Below, one piece after another: positions 7,578-10,037 of a stretch of 10,037 nt of DNA. The stretch spans positions 1-10,037 of the forward strand of contig JAVCCD010000060.1 in NCBI GenBank assembly GCA_030765665.1. Reading direction: 5' to 3'. The notes beneath the pieces were generated by a model. The model ran no database searches. It saw only the letters and a program-made list of their open reading frames with translations, and was not told the origin of the DNA. A program made the translations under genes and the position numbers. The DNA is from Candidatus Tenebribacter mawsonii. Its GTDB lineage: Bacteria > Cloacimonadota > Cloacimonadia > Cloacimonadales > TCS61. Position 1 is the first letter of the stretch. Each line of letters opens with the position of its first letter.

Positions 7578-8579
7578 ATGAAGAAGTTTATTGAGGGAAT
7601 TCCAAAAGCAGAATTACATTTACATATTGAAGGTACTTTTGAGCCTGAACTTATGTTCAGGATAGCTAAAAGAAATGATATTAAACTCAATTATAAAAAC
7701 ATCAAAGATCTTAAAAAGGCATACAATTTTGCAAATCTGCAAGAATTCTTAGATATTTATTATATGGGATGCAATGTTTTATTACATGAAGTTGATTTTT
7801 ATGATCTAACCTGGGCTTATCTGCTAAAAGCTAAAGAACAAAATATTTTACACACAGAGATAATGTTCGACCCACAAACGCATACCGAACGTGGAATTTC
7901 ATTCGATACTGTGATAAACGGAATTCATAGAGCTTTAACTCAAGCAGAAACTAAACTGGGAGTTACATCAAAATTGATAATGTCAATTTTACGCCATCTT
8001 CCAGAACAGGCTGCCTTTGTAACATTGGAACAAGCTGCACCCTTTAAAGAATGGATAGATGTGATAGGACTTGATTCTTCAGAAATTGGACATCCACCTT
8101 CAAAATTCAAAAGAGTATTCCAAAAAGCTAAAGAAGAAGGTTACTTAATAGTTGCTCATGCTGGTGAAGAAGGTCCTCCTGACTATGTAACTGAAGCTTT
8201 AGAAGTACTTCATGTTAACAGAATAGATCATGGCAACAGAAGCTTGGAAGATAATGATGTGGTTAGTGATCTAATCGAGCGAAAGATGGCACTAACAATA
8301 TGTCCGCTTTCTAATCTTAAATTAAAAGTTGTTAGCGATCTTAAAGTACACCCACTCAAAGAGATGCTATTAAAAGGTCTTTTTGTTACAATTAATTCTG
8401 ACGATCCAGCTTATTTTGGGGGTTATCTCAATGAAAATTATATTGAAATCCAGAAAGCTTTAAATCTTTCGAAACAAGATATTGTACAAATTGCAACCAA
8501 TTCTTTTAAGGCTTCATTTTTAAATGAGATAGAAAAAAATGCAATGTTGCTCAAACTTAAAGAATTTACTGATGTGTGA
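7578..8579 (+). CDS. Adenosine/adenine deaminase family enzyme, probably adenine deaminase type 2
   Basis: A 333-residue zinc amidohydrolase of the normal family length that deaminates a purine, most likely adenine to hypoxanthine, in purine salvage. The metal and catalytic set is complete: H14 and H16 in PKAELHLHIEGT, H194 and E197 in AHAGEEGPP, H218 in RIDHGNRSLED, and D275 with D276 in INSDDPAYFGGY. CPLSNLKL (242-249) is another family block. Two features favour adenine over adenosine: HAGEEGPP and RIDHG are typical of the Aah1/PA0148 branch (adenine deaminase type 2), whereas true adenosine deaminases usually read RIGHG. DSSEIGHPPSKF (166-177) also fits that branch. No signal peptide is present, so it is cytosolic. 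The ATG has AAGAGAG upstream at suitable spacing and lies 25 bases after the cyclase stop, suggesting shared transcription. Automated annotation may call it adenosine deaminase (add); I am sure of the family and fairly sure of the substrate class. Confidence 0.92.
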   Translation: MKKFIEGIPKAELHLHIEGTFEPELMFRIAKRNDIKLNYKNIKDLKKAYNFANLQEFLDIYYMGCNVLLHEVDFYDLTWAYLLKAKEQNILHTEIMFDPQTHTERGISFDTVINGIHRALTQAETKLGVTSKLIMSILRHLPEQAAFVTLEQAAPFKEWIDVIGLDSSEIGHPPSKFKRVFQKAKEEGYLIVAHAGEEGPPDYVTEALEVLHVNRIDHGNRSLEDNDVVSDLIERKMALTICPLSNLKLKVVSDLKVHPLKEMLLKGLFVTINSDDPAYFGGYLNENYIEIQKALNLSKQDIVQIATNSFKASFLNEIEKNAMLLKLKEFTDV

Positions 8580-8608
8580 GTTTTGTTAACCGATAGGTAA
8601 TTTTTTAT

Positions 8609-8614
8609 TTGACA
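8609..8614 (+). promoter_or_regulatory. Possible -35 element of a tRNA-Phe promoter
   Basis: TTGACA at 8609-8614 lies 35 bases before the tRNA 5' end, in the gap after the deaminase gene. No convincing -10 box stands at the right distance, so this is only a hint that the tRNA has its own promoter. Confidence 0.3.
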
Positions 8615-8649
8615 CAAAAACCCGTTTTTTTGTTGAGTCCACTTTGCGT

Positions 8650-8725
8650 GGCGGGATAGCTCAGTTGGTAGAGCAGAGGCCTGAAAAGCCTTGTGTCCCC
8701 AGTTCAAGTCTGGGTCCTGCCACCA
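8650..8725 (+). tRNA. tRNA-Phe, anticodon GAA, CCA encoded
   Basis: The 76-base cloverleaf folds fully. Acceptor arms are GGCGGGA (8650-8656) and TCCTGCC (8715-8721), with one G-U pair. The D stem is GCTC/GAGC, and the anticodon stem GAGGC/GCCTT carries the loop CTGAAAA. The T arm is CCCAG-TTCAAGT-CTGGG. The anticodon GAA is at 8683-8685. The discriminator is A, and CCA (8723-8725) is encoded in the DNA. TTTTT follows at once and could assist termination or processing. It decodes UUC and UUU. Confidence 0.97.
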
Positions 8726-8763
8726 TTTTTATATCCATTTCTTGATACACAAATTATTTAAAA

Positions 8764-9579
8764 CTATTTTTTTTTAATTTTCATCACAACCTCTGTAAAT
8801 CCATCATCCTCATTGGATGCAACAACATTATATTTTTGCCTTAGATCTTTATGAGCATTTGCAACAACAAAGCTCTGATGCGTTATCTCTAAGAGATCAA
8901 CATCATTAAAATCATTACCAATTCCGACAATTTCGTTTAAACCAATGTTTAGTTTTTTGCAAAGCCATATTGCGGAATGTCCTTTGGAAATATTCTTTGG
9001 AAACACTTCCAGCCATATTGAATTATTATCCAGAGGTGAAGTAGCTCTAATAACTTTTAAAAAGCTAAGTTCATTTTTAATACTTTCAAATTTCTTTTCA
9101 TCATTTTGTTTTAGAATTGCCAATAATTGAGTTGATTTTATTGGTGAAGTTTTCAATTTTAGTGGTTGTGCAAATTCTTTGTAAAGCTCAATTCTCCGTT
9201 TAAAATCTGGTAATGAATGGTGAGACCAGTAACGAAATTTATGATTTTCTGGGATAATGTCATGAACCATAAAATCTACATCATATTCCAATAATATTTC
9301 TATCGCTCTCTTTGTATCTTCTTTGTTAATGTGATTTTCATAAATTATATTTTTAGTTTGCCAATTTAGAAATCCTGCACCAGATGAAAACATTAAATAC
9401 TCAAACGGGTGCTCAGTAATTAATACTTTCTTTGCAGATAGAATATTTCTACCAGTAGCTATAATAAGTATGATACCATTATCTTTTAGCATTTTCATAG
9501 AATTCAAGTTTGCTTCAGAAAATGTTCCATTATCTTTGAGCAAAGTTTTATCAAGGTCAGTGAATACGGCTTTTATCAT
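8764..9579 (-). CDS. Cof-type HAD phosphatase (subfamily IIB)
   Basis: A 271-residue cytosolic phosphatase of the Cof/YidA kind, which hydrolyses small sugar phosphates, flavin or pyridoxal phosphates. Motif I is FTDLDKTLL, with nucleophile D8 and acid/base D10. Motif II is IATGR with T42. The C2-type cap lies between about residues 85 and 190. K199 (ISKGHSAIWLC) is motif III. GIGNDFNDVDLLE (219-231) is motif IV, with GNDFND in place of the usual GDxxND; the acidic residues are kept. The substrate is not readable from sequence. The longest reading starts at 9606, but AAGGAAG (9591-9585) lies inside that extension, 5 bases before the ATG at 9579, and the HAD fold begins directly there. A run of nine A residues codes for the last lysines before the TAG stop. 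It converges with the tRNA-Phe gene (38-base gap) and diverges from the FAD enzyme gene. Confidence 0.9.
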   Translation of the reverse strand: MIKAVFTDLDKTLLKDNGTFSEANLNSMKMLKDNGIILIIATGRNILSAKKVLITEHPFEYLMFSSGAGFLNWQTKNIIYENHINKEDTKRAIEILLEYDVDFMVHDIIPENHKFRYWSHHSLPDFKRRIELYKEFAQPLKLKTSPIKSTQLLAILKQNDEKKFESIKNELSFLKVIRATSPLDNNSIWLEVFPKNISKGHSAIWLCKKLNIGLNEIVGIGNDFNDVDLLEITHQSFVVANAHKDLRQKYNVVASNEDDGFTEVVMKIKKK

Positions 9580-9584
9580 AATTA

Positions 9585-9591
9585 CTTCCTT
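9585..9591 (-). promoter_or_regulatory. AAGGAAG ribosome-binding site selecting the ATG at 9579
   Basis: On the minus strand AAGGAAG stands 5 bases before the ATG at 9579. It would lie inside the coding region if translation began at 9606, so it decides the start of the Cof-type phosphatase. Confidence 0.7.
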
Positions 9592-9605
9592 ATACATTTG
9601 ATTCA

Positions 9606-9627
9606 CTTGACAAGAATATTAGTCAAG
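9606..9627. promoter_or_regulatory. Inverted repeat CTTGAC-N10-GTCAAG between divergent genes
   Basis: A perfect 6-base inverted repeat with a 10-base centre lies in the 84-base divergent gap. Each arm contains a -35-like hexamer on its own strand: TTGACA at 9607-9612 (plus) and TTGACT at 9626-9621 (minus). It may be an operator or two overlapping face-to-face promoters. Possible -10 matches on either side are weak (for example TTTAGA at 9631-9636). Confidence 0.35.
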
Positions 9628-9654
9628 AAGTTTAGATTTACAAAGGTTATTTAT

Positions 9655-9659
9655 GGAGG
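9655..9659 (+). promoter_or_regulatory. GGAGG ribosome-binding site deciding a GTG start
   Basis: GGAGG is 4 bases before the in-frame GTG at 9664. The overlapping ATG at 9662 runs into TAA within five codons, so GTG is the sensible start. Confidence 0.7.
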
Positions 9660-9663
9660 TTAT

Positions 9664-10037
9664 GTGTATCTCATAAGAAATATATTAGTCCCGATTGCTA
9701 AGGACATCAATTTAGAAAAAGCAATTTCAAACAAACTAAAGATCTCAACCAAACATATAAACAATATTAAATTAATCCGTCGTTCGATAGACGCACGCAA
9801 AAAGAATTTTCTCAAGTACAATTTCACAATTGTTGCAGATATCGATATTAATGTAAAATTAGATACTGAAGTGCAAGAATATTTTGCTCCGCAACCTTAC
9901 ATCAAGAATTCTATAAAATTATCAGATCCTCATCCATTCATTATTGGAGCAGGACCAGCTGGTCTTTTTGCAGCTCTTTCACTTGTTGAGAAAGGATTTA
10001 AACCATATATTTTCGATCGTGGAGAAACAATTTTACA
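9664..10037 (+). CDS. FAD-dependent dehydrogenase (COG2509-like), N-terminal part, cut by window edge
   Basis: The first 124 codons of an oxidoreductase, open to the right edge. Residues 1-90 form the small N-terminal domain that precedes the FAD fold in uncharacterised COG2509-type dehydrogenases, with the hallmark RRSIDARKK at about 39-47 and a following strand (YNFTIVADIDI). The FAD-binding Rossmann start is PFIIGAGPAGLFAALSL, with GAGPAG at 95-100, and an acidic/basic end FDRGE marks the second strand that contacts the adenosine ribose. The catalytic and C-terminal parts lie outside the window. The family is widespread and typically about 450-550 residues; its substrate is not established, so none is given. 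The start is GTG with GGAGG 4 bases upstream. It diverges from the Cof-type phosphatase gene and may share a control region with it. Confidence 0.82.
   Translation, partial: MYLIRNILVPIAKDINLEKAISNKLKISTKHINNIKLIRRSIDARKKNFLKYNFTIVADIDINVKLDTEVQEYFAPQPYIKNSIKLSDPHPFIIGAGPAGLFAALSLVEKGFKPYIFDRGETIL

Noticed and set aside
8614..8633. Hairpin ACAAAAA-CCCGTT-TTTTTGT between the deaminase and tRNA genes
   Set aside because: The stem is nearly all A-T, and the T run is in the stem itself rather than after it; not a convincing terminator.
8650..8725. tRNA-Phe as an integration site for a mobile element
   Set aside because: No integrase, no duplicated tRNA 3' end and no foreign-looking genes are visible beside it.
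9580..9606. Nine-residue N-terminal extension of the Cof-type phosphatase
   Set aside because: It contains the AAGGAAG ribosome site for the ATG at 9579, and the HAD fold starts directly at that ATG.

Overview
The window is AT-rich chromosomal DNA read with the standard bacterial code. It holds nine protein genes (two cut by the window edges) and one tRNA-Phe. Several genes have strong Shine-Dalgarno sites (GGAGG), two of them in front of GTG starts, which argues against typical Bacteroidota, where such sites are rare. The AT-rich composition, the parvulin-like secreted foldase, and the TPR-plus-GGDEF sensor fit a Gram-negative member of the wider FCB group, perhaps Cloacimonadota or a relative. 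This placement is an inference and weakly supported. I see no insertion sequence, integrase, phage gene, CRISPR array or other sign of a mobile region.

Layout. Positions 1-929 (minus) carry the N-terminal part of a secreted protein whose end shows Gly/Asp-rich DxGGDDTY-type repeats. A 147-base divergent spacer separates it from a large secreted SurA/PpiD-like foldase (1077-3758, plus). A run of plus-strand genes follows: a PAS protein with a degenerate GGDEF domain (3853-4761), a HAD phosphatase/phosphomutase-like protein (4770-5429), a 74-residue two-helix membrane protein (5541-5765), a periplasmic-TPR, membrane-anchored diguanylate cyclase with an intact GGEEF (5846-7552), an adenine/adenosine deaminase-family enzyme (7578-8579) and tRNA-Phe(GAA) (8650-8725). 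A Cof-type HAD phosphatase lies on the minus strand (8764-9579). It diverges from a FAD-dependent dehydrogenase of the COG2509 kind (9664 to the right edge).

How the parts may work together. Most of this is housekeeping and accessory content: envelope protein folding, nucleobase salvage and HAD phosphatases. The most interesting theme is cyclic-di-GMP. Two GGDEF proteins lie about 1.1 kb apart on the same strand. One has all the expected catalytic residues. The other has lost the active-site residues but keeps an RxxD inhibitory-site motif at the canonical distance, so it could be a c-di-GMP receptor rather than a synthase. No EAL or HD-GYP phosphodiesterase is visible here. I found no clear new multi-gene system; the best leads are the synthase/putative-receptor pair, the multi-module foldase lacking visible catalytic residues, and the Gly/Asp repeat protein cut by the left edge.
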